Shown: positions 1 to 8,196, numbered from the stretch's first letter. The stretch is DNA of 64,000 nt from Paenibacillus marchantiae (GCF_028771845.1 NZ_CP118270.1:2232001-2296000), one strand, 5' to 3'. Numbers and translations: made by a program. The notes: generated from the letters alone by a model not told the origin.

Positions 1-1
1 A

Positions 2-883
2 GTGGGCGGCTTCCAGGCGTACATCTCCAGTAACGTGTTCTCGGCGTCCGGGCTGAGCTCGTCGGCATCGTTCGAGATGCTGATTTGTACGATTCTGAAT
101 CATTTCTACAATGATGGATCACTGGATGTGGTGGTTATGTCCAAGATTGGTCAGTATGCGGAGAACAACTATTGGAATAAACCATCCGGTCTGCTGGATC
201 AGATGGCTTGTGCCTACGGTGGGCTGATTGCGATTGATTTTGAGAATCCGGCCGAGCCTGTAATTGAGCCTGTACAATGGGATTTCCAACAAAACGGCTA
301 CTCATTGGTCATTGTAAACACAGGTGGGAATCACGCGGATCTGACTGAGGACTATGCTGCAGTTCCTTATGAGATGAGAGCGGTTGCTAAAGCGCTGGGC
401 AGCGAGTATGTCCGAGAAATTACGGCCGAGGCGATGTATGCCAATCTCAAACAGGTACGTGAAGCAGCGGGGGATCGTGCGGTACTGCGTGCGCTGCATT
501 TCTTGGAGGAAAACAATCGGGTGGACGGTCAGGTACAGGCCTTGAGGGAAGGGCGTTTTGCTGATTTCCTGAATCTGATTACGGCATCCGGGAATTCTTC
601 CTGGAAGTGGCTCCAGAATGTATACCAGAGCGGCTCGGTGAAGGAACAGGAGATTGGTATCGCACTGGCGTTAACTGAAAATTATCTACAAAAGCTGGGT
701 GATGGCGCTTGCCGTATTCACGGCGGTGGATTTGCAGGGGTCATTCTGACGATTCTTCCCAACGAAAAGGTTGAGGAGTATATGTCCTGGATGCACGGTA
801 TGCTGAATACGCCAATTATTGTGGTTAATGTACGTGCGCAGGGTGCGGTATGTTTGAACACATTAATCGAAAACGTGGGTTAA
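2..883 (+). CDS. galK: galactokinase, C-terminal part (cut by window edge)
   Basis: GHMP-family sugar kinase that phosphorylates galactose at C1 in the cytoplasm, the first step of the Leloir pathway. The visible 293 residues hold the ATP-binding motif GLSSSAS near residue 18, a segment MACAYGG then DFENP around residue 68-82, and the C-terminal GHMP motif HGGGFAGVI around residue 240. In complete galactokinases the GLSSSAS motif lies over 100 residues from the start, so the GTG at position 2 is an internal codon and the true start lies outside the window. The rest of any gal operon would also be upstream. Galactokinase is the most likely substrate class; another GHMP sugar kinase is less likely. 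Confidence 0.85.
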   Translation: MGGFQAYISSNVFSASGLSSSASFEMLICTILNHFYNDGSLDVVVMSKIGQYAENNYWNKPSGLLDQMACAYGGLIAIDFENPAEPVIEPVQWDFQQNGYSLVIVNTGGNHADLTEDYAAVPYEMRAVAKALGSEYVREITAEAMYANLKQVREAAGDRAVLRALHFLEENNRVDGQVQALREGRFADFLNLITASGNSSWKWLQNVYQSGSVKEQEIGIALALTENYLQKLGDGACRIHGGGFAGVILTILPNEKVEEYMSWMHGMLNTPIIVVNVRAQGAVCLNTLIENVG

Positions 884-945
884 TCTTGTCGGTGTAACAC
901 ACTGCGATGTTTAACCTGTATAAGTAGTATTAAACAGTACATTAT

Positions 946-995
946 AGCGGTTCTCCAGATTGACGCTAGTCATGGAGGAGGATCGCTTTTTGTTG
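946..995 (+). terminator. candidate terminator after galactokinase
   Basis: An imperfect stem pairs AGCG/TCTCC near 948-957 with GGAGGA/CGCT near 975-991 and is followed by TTTTTG. It sits about 65 bases after the galactokinase stop. The rest of the 295-base gap to the next gene shows no other clear element. Confidence 0.4.
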
Positions 996-1178
996 TCTAC
1001 ATTAGGAGAGATAGCTCGCTCTCGACTTTTTCTGAGGGAACGGTCCGTTATTAATAACTTCAGATCAGGAGTTGGCGAAGATGATTGTGGAACGTGAGCA
1101 ATCTTAAGTTCAGTTCTCTATATAATTCCAAACTTTGGACGTGTTTCCGTGTTAATTAGGTAAGGGAGGGGATGCAGA

Positions 1179-1460
1179 ATGACGACAACCACACTGGCTG
1201 AGCAGGAAGAGGCGCGTTTGTATGACGAGTTGCGACGTACGCTGGAAGAAGTGGAAGAAGGAAAGCAGCGGCAGAAAATGTTGAAGCGTATGATCAGGCA
1301 ACTCAAGTTTGCCAAATGGCGGAAAGAAAGATTTCACTGGTTTGATCAATACTTCCTGAATGTAAGGCCAGTAACACTTTGGATCATGTTAGCCACTGGG
1401 GCGCTTATGCCAGTAATGTTGTTCAGCATTTTTATATGGGTATCCTTGTGGGTGGAATGA
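1179..1460 (+). CDS. small coiled-coil protein with C-terminal membrane anchor
   Basis: A 93-residue protein with a good GGGAGGGG ribosome binding site. Residues 1-60 are very rich in Glu, Arg and Lys and form one long amphipathic, probably coiled-coil helix. Residues about 66-90 are a hydrophobic membrane segment rich in Leu, Met and Ile. No family is recognised. It stands alone between galactokinase and the lipoprotein/lipase island. The shape suggests a tail-anchored protein facing the cytoplasm. Confidence 0.6.
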   Translation: MTTTTLAEQEEARLYDELRRTLEEVEEGKQRQKMLKRMIRQLKFAKWRKERFHWFDQYFLNVRPVTLWIMLATGALMPVMLFSIFIWVSLWVE

Positions 1461-1624
1461 ACAATGGAATATTAGGGTAAATACCTTTGAATGATTAGCA
1501 TGTTAAAGTGAGGGCAGTGGGTATGGAGGAATTATGTGTACATTCACTGCCTAATAACTTCATTAGGCCAAAGATGCACTATAATGATTCTACTTCTTTT
1601 GGTATAAGTTCACATATATAGGGG

Positions 1625-1957
1625 GTGAATAATATTTTTAAAAAGCTTAAATGTTTATCTATGATATCTATACTTCTATTACTTATCCTTGGAGGATGCA
1701 ATTCTATGCCCAATCAAAACAAAATCATTGAACAGGCCACAGAAATTGGTCAACAGTATTTCATAGATCAATACAATACGGAAGTTGAGTTTACAGATCA
1801 TAAGTTCATGCCAAAAGATCTTAGTCACAATGTTAGTCTAAGCGGACATGTCAAAGAAGACAAAGAAACGGAAATCTCTATTCTTATTGATTATGATACG
1901 TTTGAATTCCAAACAGCCATTGTCCCCAAAGAACTGCTTAAACAAAAGAAAAAATAA
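1625..1957 (+). CDS. DUF1433-like lipoprotein, putative lipase-immunity paralogue 1
   Basis: A small lipoprotein of about 110 residues. The hydrophobic signal ends in the lipobox ILGGC (Cys25), so it should be anchored on the outer face of the membrane. The mature part carries the motif VEFTDHKF and then a GHVK segment, both shared with the two minus-strand lipoproteins just downstream. Family identity is inferred from this shape and the neighbouring lipase; related DUF1433 lipoproteins protect cells from a type VII secreted lipase in Staphylococcus. The start is unclear: the GTG at 1625 lies inside the apparent Shine-Dalgarno AGGGGGTGA (1620-1628), and the in-frame codon at ideal spacing is an ATT at 1634. 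The first in-frame ATG is at 1661. Confidence 0.7.
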   Translation: MNNIFKKLKCLSMISILLLLILGGCNSMPNQNKIIEQATEIGQQYFIDQYNTEVEFTDHKFMPKDLSHNVSLSGHVKEDKETEISILIDYDTFEFQTAIVPKELLKQKKK

Positions 1958-1999
1958 ATTCTAAACAATATCTTACTTCTTAGTGAGAAATGAATCGAT

Positions 2000-2332
2000 T
2001 TATTTAAGAGGTTTGATATGATCAGGCACTGAACCTGTTTTGACTTCATAGGTATCATAATCCACCATAGCGAATACTTCTTGATCTTTGTTGCCTTTCA
2101 CATATCCCGTCAATGATACCGTTTGAGATAAGTCAGCCGGAATGAATTTATGATTTGTGAATTCTACATCAATTCCATAGTTTTCTTTAAAGTAAGTGAG
2201 ACTTGCTTCTTCGGCTTTTTGAAGGATGTCTTTTTGTTCACTTGACATACATCCGCTTAATACGATGAAAGCAAAAATGAACCATATAAACAAGAACGCT
2301 AATGTAAGATATTTTCTATTAGGAATATTCAC
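2000..2332 (-). CDS. DUF1433-like lipoprotein, putative lipase-immunity paralogue 2
   Basis: A 110-residue lipoprotein with a signal segment ending in VLSGC (Cys28). The mature domain has VEFTNHKF, LSQTVSLTGYVKG and a DYDTYEV strand, matching its two neighbours position by position. It lies 37 bases downstream of the paralogue at 2370-2678 on the same strand, so the two are probably co-transcribed away from the lipase gene. The predicted site is the outer membrane face, which suits blocking a toxin that attacks membrane lipids. Function is inferred from context. Confidence 0.7.
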   Translation of the reverse strand: MNIPNRKYLTLAFLFIWFIFAFIVLSGCMSSEQKDILQKAEEASLTYFKENYGIDVEFTNHKFIPADLSQTVSLTGYVKGNKDQEVFAMVDYDTYEVKTGSVPDHIKPLK

Positions 2333-2369
2333 TTCATTACTCCTTGCCGTACCAATGAAATGTGATGTA

Positions 2370-2678
2370 TTATTTCTTGTCCGTTCCTTCAGGGAGAGAA
2401 AGCGTTTCTACCTTCAGAGGATCGTATTTTACAAGTACAAATACTTTTTGGTCATCGTCTCCCTTGACATGGCCATGTATTCCTACAGATTTATCGAGAT
2501 CAACTGGTGAAAACTTATGATCAGTAAAATCAACCTCCAACCCATAATTATCCAATAAGTATTTATGGGCAAACTGCTCTGCATCAGCAAGAATTTCTTT
2601 CTCTTGAGTAGACATACACCCTCCTAGAATAGTAAAAATTAGTCCCAAGGTTAAAAAGAAAAGTAATCTTTTTTTCAA
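2370..2678 (-). CDS. DUF1433-like lipoprotein, putative lipase-immunity paralogue 3
   Basis: A 102-residue lipoprotein with lipobox ILGGC (Cys21) and the family motif VDFTDHKF followed by LDKSVGIHGHVKG. It is divergent from the lipase gene that starts at 2786, with about 107 bases between them for two promoters. Tandem copies with clear sequence drift suggest an immunity family expanding against variant toxins, as reported for DUF1433 lipoproteins near the staphylococcal type VII lipase. The role is inferred, not shown. Confidence 0.7.
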   Translation of the reverse strand: MKKRLLFFLTLGLIFTILGGCMSTQEKEILADAEQFAHKYLLDNYGLEVDFTDHKFSPVDLDKSVGIHGHVKGDDDQKVFVLVKYDPLKVETLSLPEGTDKK

Positions 2679-2785
2679 ATCATTAGCACCTCGGCTTTCA
2701 TATGATGGTATAAATATACTATAGACACTTAATTTAAACCAGATTACATATAAGAATAAAAATGCATTGAATTAGGAGGTTGGTT

Positions 2786-4153
2786 ATGCAGGATTACATC
2801 AGTGATGAACTATATCATAAAATATCGACAATTGCTTACCAAAATGACATTTCTGTGGGTACCGTTATCTCGGAAGATGCTAAATATAAAGATTGGAAAG
2901 CAGTTGAACCAGAAGGAGCCACGCTGCATAAAAAATATTCGGGCTTCGATTCAATTATCTTTCGAAATGAAGAAACAAATCAAGTTATCATCGGTTATAG
3001 AGGTACTGAACCTGAAGGTATTATTGGAAAAGCAGCTGATATTGAGACAGATGCCTTCGATGTCGTAGGTGGCAGAACCAGAAGGCTTGAAGATGCGATA
3101 ACCGATCCAGAACGTCATAATATATTTAAAAATAGTCCCTTCAAGCTTATGAAGGATAACATGGATTGGGAAAATAATCAGTTTCACCAAGCTGAGGAAT
3201 TGTATGAGGCGGTGAAGGAGGCGTACCCTGATTCAGACATTTCATTGACGGGTCATTCCCTGGGTGGCGGTTTAGCTCAATATGTAGCTGCTCGTCAGGA
3301 TGTGTCTGGGATGACGTATAGTGCTCCTAGTGTAACGAATCTCCTGGATGATGTCAGTTTGTCCAAGGTGAATGAGGGTCATTTTGATAACAAAATGGTT
3401 AACGTGGTTCATCCCAATGATTCTGTAGGGGCTGGGGGAATAAGTGAATATGACAGGCACGTAGGAAGTACCGTGTATAAGGGTCAGGACTTTGACACCG
3501 CTAATGCGATGTATCAGAATTGGAAATTTCAGTTTCAGTTAAAGGTTCCTTTTCAGCCTCTGGGTGCAGGCTCGCCCATGTTAGTTCATGACGTAAGAAT
3601 AGGTGTGGATCTGGACAAGCTTCATGTTGGTGATATTATAAGATTTTTTGATTCATTCTCGAAGGACGAAGGCAAAGGGTATCATTCCATGGATCAATAT
3701 GAGTTTGATGAGAATGGAAATCTAAAAGGACCACTAATAGACCGGAACACTGGTGAAACCATTGATATTTCTCCTAGGTGGACGGCCCATCAGGAGGCAT
3801 TAGCCACCTTCTCCAATTTGATGGCAGGTATTGTTCCTCCGTTGATCGCAGCAGCTACAGGAATTGTTAGTGGTAAAGGCGGGGGCAAGATTCAATTAAC
3901 AACGGAAGAGTTAGCGCAGGCTGCTAGGGAGATGAGGCTAAGTTTAAGTGGCTTCTCGAATGATGCCCAGGCTTCGATTCAGATGTTTCAGACACATATA
4001 TCTACCAGCGAAAGTCAGTCCTTTACACCCATCGCCTATAACGCAACAGCAACGTTACAAGCAATCAATCGTTGGTATCAGGAATCCATCAGCGAAATTG
4101 CTGAATATATTGAACGTAAAAGAGAAGATTTTGTAATCGCAGACCAACACTAA
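2786..4153 (+). CDS. lipase with C-terminal helical (LXG-like) domain, candidate type VII secreted toxin
   Basis: A 455-residue alpha/beta hydrolase. The nucleophile elbow GHSLGGG places Ser158; Asp212 (in HPNDSVG) and His300 (in YHSMDQY) complete a class-3-type lipase triad. Residues about 338-365 are mildly hydrophobic, and 370-455 are helical and rich in Gln, Glu and Ser, like the targeting helices of LXG proteins but at the C-terminus. There is no signal peptide. A WXG100-like gene follows 41 bases later and lipoprotein paralogues flank it. This matches the staphylococcal TslA layout: N-terminal lipase, C-terminal targeting domain, small helical partner, lipoprotein immunity. ATG at 2786 is chosen because AGGAGG (2774-2779) is 6 bases upstream. 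No secretion machinery lies in the window. Confidence 0.75.
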   Translation: MQDYISDELYHKISTIAYQNDISVGTVISEDAKYKDWKAVEPEGATLHKKYSGFDSIIFRNEETNQVIIGYRGTEPEGIIGKAADIETDAFDVVGGRTRRLEDAITDPERHNIFKNSPFKLMKDNMDWENNQFHQAEELYEAVKEAYPDSDISLTGHSLGGGLAQYVAARQDVSGMTYSAPSVTNLLDDVSLSKVNEGHFDNKMVNVVHPNDSVGAGGISEYDRHVGSTVYKGQDFDTANAMYQNWKFQFQLKVPFQPLGAGSPMLVHDVRIGVDLDKLHVGDIIRFFDSFSKDEGKGYHSMDQYEFDENGNLKGPLIDRNTGETIDISPRWTAHQEALATFSNLMAGIVPPLIAAATGIVSGKGGGKIQLTTEELAQAAREMRLSLSGFSNDAQASIQMFQTHISTSESQSFTPIAYNATATLQAINRWYQESISEIAEYIERKREDFVIADQH

Positions 4154-4193
4154 TGCATTTCTACATAGAAGGACTAACAGGAGGAAATGAGAA

Positions 4194-4490
4194 ATGGGCA
4201 GAATATCCGTATCCTTGTCTGATTTAAGAAGGGCTGTTCAGCAATGTGAGCAGTTGCAGCAACGGCTCATGCAGCAGGAACAGAAAATGCGCTCCATTCA
4301 TGGCCGATTGAAGCAAGACTGGATCGGTACATCTGCAACAGAGCTGACACATAAGATGCAGTCATTTATGGATGGGGCATCTGCAAAGCTGAATGAACTC
4401 GAAGCTCATAAAGAAGAACTGATGCGATATATTCGTAAAATGGAGGAAGCGGACAGAGAAGATCGCAGGGATCGCAGCAGGGTAGAGTAA
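4194..4490 (+). CDS. WXG100-like helical partner protein
   Basis: A 98-residue, all-helical protein with a central turn holding W43-I44-G45, the hallmark of the WXG100 family. Helix 1 (about 8-40) is Gln-rich and helix 2 (about 48-95) is charged. It starts behind GGAGG 41 bases after the lipase stop and is almost surely co-transcribed. In type VII systems such proteins bind the helical targeting domain of the toxin and are co-exported, so the natural partner is the C-terminal domain of the upstream lipase. The charged C-terminal tail (EADREDRRD) recurs in the broken copy at 5749-5955. Confidence 0.75.
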   Translation: MGRISVSLSDLRRAVQQCEQLQQRLMQQEQKMRSIHGRLKQDWIGTSATELTHKMQSFMDGASAKLNELEAHKEELMRYIRKMEEADREDRRDRSRVE

Positions 4491-4507
4491 TACCTCTTTA
4501 CAAGAAA

Positions 4508-4557
4508 ATAGTTAGATAGGAATGAACCTTCCCACCTAACTATTATGGTTTGTTTTT
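4508..4557 (+). terminator. terminator of the lipase/WXG operon
   Basis: Perfect 8-base arms ATAGTTAG (4508-4515) and CTAACTAT (4536-4543), followed by a T-rich tract ending TGTTTTTT. Confidence 0.7.
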
Positions 4558-4596
4558 TAAACAGTGGAGCAATGCTATCTGAGTTGCCGATACTGA

Positions 4597-5127
4597 TTAA
4601 TGTGTAGCTGACTTCGCCTTGTTCAAAGTCTGAATCTTTTCTTGCATGTACTGGTGGTAATCGCGAAAACTGCTGATGTGGTGCAAGGAATCGGAATTTT
4701 CAGACTGGATCTTAATTTTACCGTCCTGAGGCAGTTTTTTCATCTCAGCAACCACTTCCTTCGAGCCTTGAATATCTCCAGCCATCTCCTGAATTCGTTG
4801 TAACAGCGTTGGATGGCCCTCATGTTGCAGCATTTCAGCGAGCGGTCTCATTTCCTCCAGCTTCTGGGTGGATCGTTCAAGGGTGGTCATTACTTTGTCT
4901 TCATCCATGCTCGCATTCAGCGAAACCATACGATGAATATGATCCTTTTCCATCCGTTCCAACGCTTCCAGGTGGGAAGCCTCCAGTCGTTTGGGATCGT
5001 TCCAACTCTCGGTTTGAACGGTCTCCTTCTGCTCCGAAGCATGGTTCATATTGGCATTGCCACATCCCCATAACAGAGTCGAGCAAGTTAACACCGTTCC
5101 AACGGCGATAATGCTTTTTAACCTCAT
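4597..5127 (-). CDS. helical lipoprotein of unknown function
   Basis: A 176-residue protein with a signal peptide and lipobox LLWGC (Cys22). The mature part is almost wholly charged helix with many Glu, Met, Leu and His residues, and looks coiled-coil. It is not related to the DUF1433-like lipoproteins nearby. It is transcribed toward the lipase operon, with convergent ends. No enzyme motif is visible and no family is recognised. Confidence 0.65.
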   Translation of the reverse strand: MRLKSIIAVGTVLTCSTLLWGCGNANMNHASEQKETVQTESWNDPKRLEASHLEALERMEKDHIHRMVSLNASMDEDKVMTTLERSTQKLEEMRPLAEMLQHEGHPTLLQRIQEMAGDIQGSKEVVAEMKKLPQDGKIKIQSENSDSLHHISSFRDYHQYMQEKIQTLNKAKSATH

Positions 5128-5283
5128 GTTGTCACTCCTTCAATAATTTCCTGAAGGTAGTATGAGCTATAATATCCATAATCATGCTTATATTCTTCAT
5201 TTCTTTCCCAGAAATAAGCATATCTCTGATCAGACTGGTAAGAACGTCCTATAAGCACTCCATATATTTAGCTCATTGAGATT

Positions 5284-5319
5284 GAAAGAAAAAAGATTGG
5301 GAGGTTTTCTCCCAATCTT
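5284..5319 (-). terminator. terminator after the lipoprotein at 5367-5711
   Basis: Read on the minus strand, a 10-base stem (arms 5310-5319 and 5293-5302) is followed by TTTTTTCTTTC. It ends transcription of the gene at 5367-5711 before the next minus-strand gene. Confidence 0.75.
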
Positions 5320-5366
5320 ATATAACGAAGTGTAAATATATCGGTGTATTTCTTTGCAGATTTTTC

Positions 5367-5711
5367 TCAGGAAGAAGGTACTTCCTTTTTCGGATTTCGG
5401 CTATCTATAAACCAGCCTGGTCCTTCTACACTGAGAACCTCCTTTGTATCATAATTATAGGAAACGGTAATACGTTCATCCTCATGTCCTGGAACATGAC
5501 CGTAAAGGTATAGGCGTGAATGGATGGAAGGGTCGTCAATATCATGACTTGTTACAATAAAGTCCGCATTGTAGTACTTCTTTATGTACTGAACACTTAT
5601 TGGTGTAGCTGTTTCTAAAATATTTTGCTTATCTGAGGTAGACATACTTGAACATCCTCCTAATAAAAATAAAAAAATAAGTAAGATCAGAGCTACAGGT
5701 TTTATTTTCAT
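5367..5711 (-). CDS. divergent DUF1433-like lipoprotein, putative orphan immunity paralogue 4
   Basis: A 114-residue lipoprotein with lipobox LLGGC (Cys20). After the Cys it keeps the layout of the three paralogues at 1.6-2.7 kb: a helix with QYIKKYY, a strand with FIVTSHDI in place of VEFTDHKF, then YLYGHVPG and a YNYDTKE strand. It has drifted further than the others. It is divergent from a decayed WXG-like gene (5749-5955), so it may be an orphan immunity gene kept after its toxin partner decayed. Confidence 0.65.
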   Translation of the reverse strand: MKIKPVALILLIFLFLLGGCSSMSTSDKQNILETATPISVQYIKKYYNADFIVTSHDIDDPSIHSRLYLYGHVPGHEDERITVSYNYDTKEVLSVEGPGWFIDSRNPKKEVPSS

Positions 5712-5748
5712 AGGGCATTAATTCTCCTTTTATGGAAATAAACTCTAA

Positions 5749-5955
5749 AGACACTTTAGTGCATATTATGGAAGGCTGCAAGATTGGAAGGGAGAGTCTG
5801 CAGTAAACTTGTCTGCAAAAATGTCGACTTTTCTTGAAGGGACTACATCCAAATTAGCAGAGTTAGAAGAACACAAAGAGCAATTAAAACGATATATAAG
5901 GAAGATGGAAGAAGCAGACCACGAAGATCGGCGTAAAGCGCCGTCTCCTTATTAA
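5749..5955 (+). pseudogene. WXG100-like gene remnant, 5' end missing
   Basis: The open frame 5749-5955 has no usable start at its 5' end and an upstream in-frame stop at 5746. Its translation aligns with the C-terminal two thirds of the WXG protein at 4194-4490: GRLQDWKGESA against GRLKQDWIGTSA, then LAELEEHKEQLKRYIRK against LNELEAHKEELMRYIRK, ending EADHEDRR against EADREDRR. The W-x-G turn survives as W-K-G (Trp codon at 5785). The first 30 or so residues are lost. An internal ATG at 5821 could make only a 44-residue fragment. This is direct sequence evidence for duplication of the partner gene. Confidence 0.8.
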
Positions 5956-5984
5956 TCAGTGCACTTGCCGAGCAAGGAGGTATT

Positions 5985-6356
5985 ATGTTTATCTACCACA
6001 ATCCGATCTGGCGATGGACCATTAATCTTTTGTATCCTGCCATTATCTTTGTCTTCCAGAGCTGGGGGCCAATATTAGATTCTTGGACTGTTCCAATTGT
6101 ATTTGTCGCGTTGTTCTGTTTTCTGTGGAGTGATGTAAAGGATATGTTCATCTCGACTGGACTGACCTGGTTGGTTGCCATCCCGTGCTGGTGGTACTTC
6201 ATTGAGCTTCCCAAACCATCGTTTGGTGCAGAGAATTTTGCCGCTCATCTGGTGATGATTGTGCCGCTTTTTATATTTGTGGTGCTACTGCCACAGACCC
6301 TGATTTTGACCACACGTATGCGAATAATGGAGTACTATAGGCAGAATGGAAAATAG
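5985..6356 (+). CDS. small integral membrane protein
   Basis: A 123-residue protein starting behind AAGGAGG. It has about four hydrophobic segments (roughly 12-27, 35-50, 58-72 and 85-107), several Trp residues and a basic C-terminus. No family is recognised. It follows the WXG remnant by 30 bases and may have belonged to that operon. Confidence 0.6.
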   Translation: MFIYHNPIWRWTINLLYPAIIFVFQSWGPILDSWTVPIVFVALFCFLWSDVKDMFISTGLTWLVAIPCWWYFIELPKPSFGAENFAAHLVMIVPLFIFVVLLPQTLILTTRMRIMEYYRQNGK

Positions 6357-6408
6357 TCTGATAGACGGTCGCTGCATAGGGTAAATACGATAATTTAACA
6401 TCATTAAT

Positions 6409-6442
6409 GACTTCCTAACCTGTATGGTTGGAGGTCTTTTTA
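6409..6442 (+). terminator. terminator after the 5985 membrane protein
   Basis: Arms GACTTCCTAACC and GGTTGGAGGTC around a TGTAT loop, followed by TTTTTATT. Confidence 0.75.
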
Positions 6443-6548
6443 TTAATCAGTAAGGAATAAACTATTTATATTTCCATATCCATCCTGTAAAATCTTCTGA
6501 TAAGGTTATTCAAGTTGGGAGATTACGTTCAGGCAATCAGGAGGGCAT

Positions 6549-6878
6549 ATGAGCAAGAGAAAAAATGAGAAGTTATACAATTATTTATTATTATTTTTGA
6601 TTTTATATGGAGTTACTTTGTTTATTTGGCCTATGGCTCTTTTTGGACTTGGTATGTCCTTATCGGCACCGTATCCACACACATATGATACTTCCCGTGA
6701 TCTAATGGGTAAAATTCTTTTCACCTATCCTTTGGGTGTATTATTCGCGATTTTTTATTGTGGGATTAGTTACGAGAACGGGCGATATAAAGCCCCTTAC
6801 TGGGTCGTTCATGTTCCATTACTTTGGCCTGTTTCATGGATCGTAGTTGAATATTTAGGATTAAAATTTAGCTTTTAA
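6549..6878 (+). CDS. small integral membrane protein
   Basis: A 109-residue, AT-rich gene with a clear GGAGGG binding site. Three hydrophobic stretches (about 11-36, 55-74 and 83-103) follow a basic N-terminus. No motif or family is recognised. It is separated from the previous gene by a terminator, so it is probably transcribed alone. Confidence 0.6.
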   Translation: MSKRKNEKLYNYLLLFLILYGVTLFIWPMALFGLGMSLSAPYPHTYDTSRDLMGKILFTYPLGVLFAIFYCGISYENGRYKAPYWVVHVPLLWPVSWIVVEYLGLKFSF

Positions 6879-6987
6879 AGAAAAGAAAGGTTGCATTTGC
6901 ATACATCCCTGGACAACGAAGATTAGATGATCTGACGAATGTTATGAAACGTTTCAACCCCTACACAAAATAATTGCAGCATCAACC

Positions 6988-7026
6988 AAAAAATCCCCTT
7001 ATCCGTTTCATACGGTAGGGGATTTT
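6988..7026. terminator. bidirectional terminator between 6878 and the ger operon
   Basis: AAAATCCCC (6990-6998) pairs with GGGGATTTT (7018-7026). It has an A tract on one side and T residues on the other, so it can end both the plus gene at 6878 and the minus-strand germination operon. Confidence 0.8.
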
Positions 7027-7032
7027 CTGTGG

Positions 7033-8196
7033 CTACACTTTCCTACGGAATTTTCCCGTATATGGAATGGTAATATGAATGTCCAGCTTCTGAATGGAAT
7101 CTTCCGTCAGGATCATCTTTGTACCGTTGTTGGACAGCTTGCGCCACAGGCTTGGATTTTTGCGATAAACCTTCTCCTGAAGTCCATAGACATCGACCCC
7201 ACGTTTCAGACCTTCACGATACGTTTGCAAGATTTGCTCCCGCAATGTCTTCTCGCTGAATCGGACCATCTCGTCATAGGAAACAGGGCTGAGATATTCA
7301 TACAAGGCGGTCAGGTATTTGGCATCGATGTTGAAATGAACCTCATTCCCACGAATGACGGGTACAATTTTGACGTTGGGCAAACCAACGCTGAGCGCGC
7401 CATAGATGGTTCCTTCGTTTTCAATGATCAATGGCGCACGCCGCATATCCTTAAGTAACCAGTGAAATCCAGGAAGCTTGCTATGGGGCAAATATTCAAA
7501 GTCATCCCCGGTTCTTTCAAAAAAAGCACCGTCAATCATAAACAGCTCATAATTCTTTTTGTTCTGCGACCAGTGCTCCTTGTTCAAGGTGATGCAAGGC
7601 AGATAAGTTGTCGTGGACGCATTGTTATGGGTGGCAATGAGTTTGAAACTGAGCACCGGAGGAAACAGCGATTCTTCCAGGAACGAGGGAAGAGGGTTAT
7701 GCAGAATGCTATCCAGCGGCGACAAATTGTATATGGACGTGGCACTCAGAATATTTTCCAGTGGATCGCGAGTGCCGTATACCCAGGTTGTGTAACGTGA
7801 TTCCGGAAAACGTCCAAGCATGTCAAACACTTCCTTAATATGCTTGCTTGTCAGGATACTTTCGGCCATGACAATGGCCGTCACATGGCCCCAGGCGATA
7901 TGCAGCTGGGAACTTCGGAACAGTTCGTTTACCGCCAGATTCAATGTTTTCCCCGAAGCATGTCCAACCCATACAGGTGGAGCTTCCGCAGTTTTGGTTG
8001 AACTTTCGCTTTTGGCTACACTGGTAAAGTCCATGCTCTGAACATACATATGGTACAACCCGTCTTTGTAATCGATCCCGATCGCTTTGGCATAATCCAC
8101 CTGTTGGATCTCATATGCACTCCAGCACCCGCTGGTCACGAAACAAAGAGAGAGACTTAGCAGCCCTAGCAACCATCGTTGTATAAGCCGCTTCAT
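7033..8196 (-). CDS. spore germinant receptor C subunit (GerAC/Ger(x)C family)
   Basis: A 387-residue lipoprotein with signal peptide and lipobox VTSGC (Cys24). It has the Ger(x)C family opening after the Cys (WSAYEIQQVDYAKAIGIDY) and three-domain length. In the spore it is anchored to the outer face of the inner membrane as part of the receptor that senses nutrients. It is the last gene of a three-gene operon and overlaps the A subunit by 4 bases. The germinant cannot be read from the sequence. Confidence 0.92.
   Translation of the reverse strand: MKRLIQRWLLGLLSLSLCFVTSGCWSAYEIQQVDYAKAIGIDYKDGLYHMYVQSMDFTSVAKSESSTKTAEAPPVWVGHASGKTLNLAVNELFRSSQLHIAWGHVTAIVMAESILTSKHIKEVFDMLGRFPESRYTTWVYGTRDPLENILSATSIYNLSPLDSILHNPLPSFLEESLFPPVLSFKLIATHNNASTTTYLPCITLNKEHWSQNKKNYELFMIDGAFFERTGDDFEYLPHSKLPGFHWLLKDMRRAPLIIENEGTIYGALSVGLPNVKIVPVIRGNEVHFNIDAKYLTALYEYLSPVSYDEMVRFSEKTLREQILQTYREGLKRGVDVYGLQEKVYRKNPSLWRKLSNNGTKMILTEDSIQKLDIHITIPYTGKFRRKV

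Noticed and set aside
1513..1551. GGCAGTG/CACTGCC hairpin as a terminator
   Set aside because: The loop is long and no T tract follows, so it is not listed as a feature.
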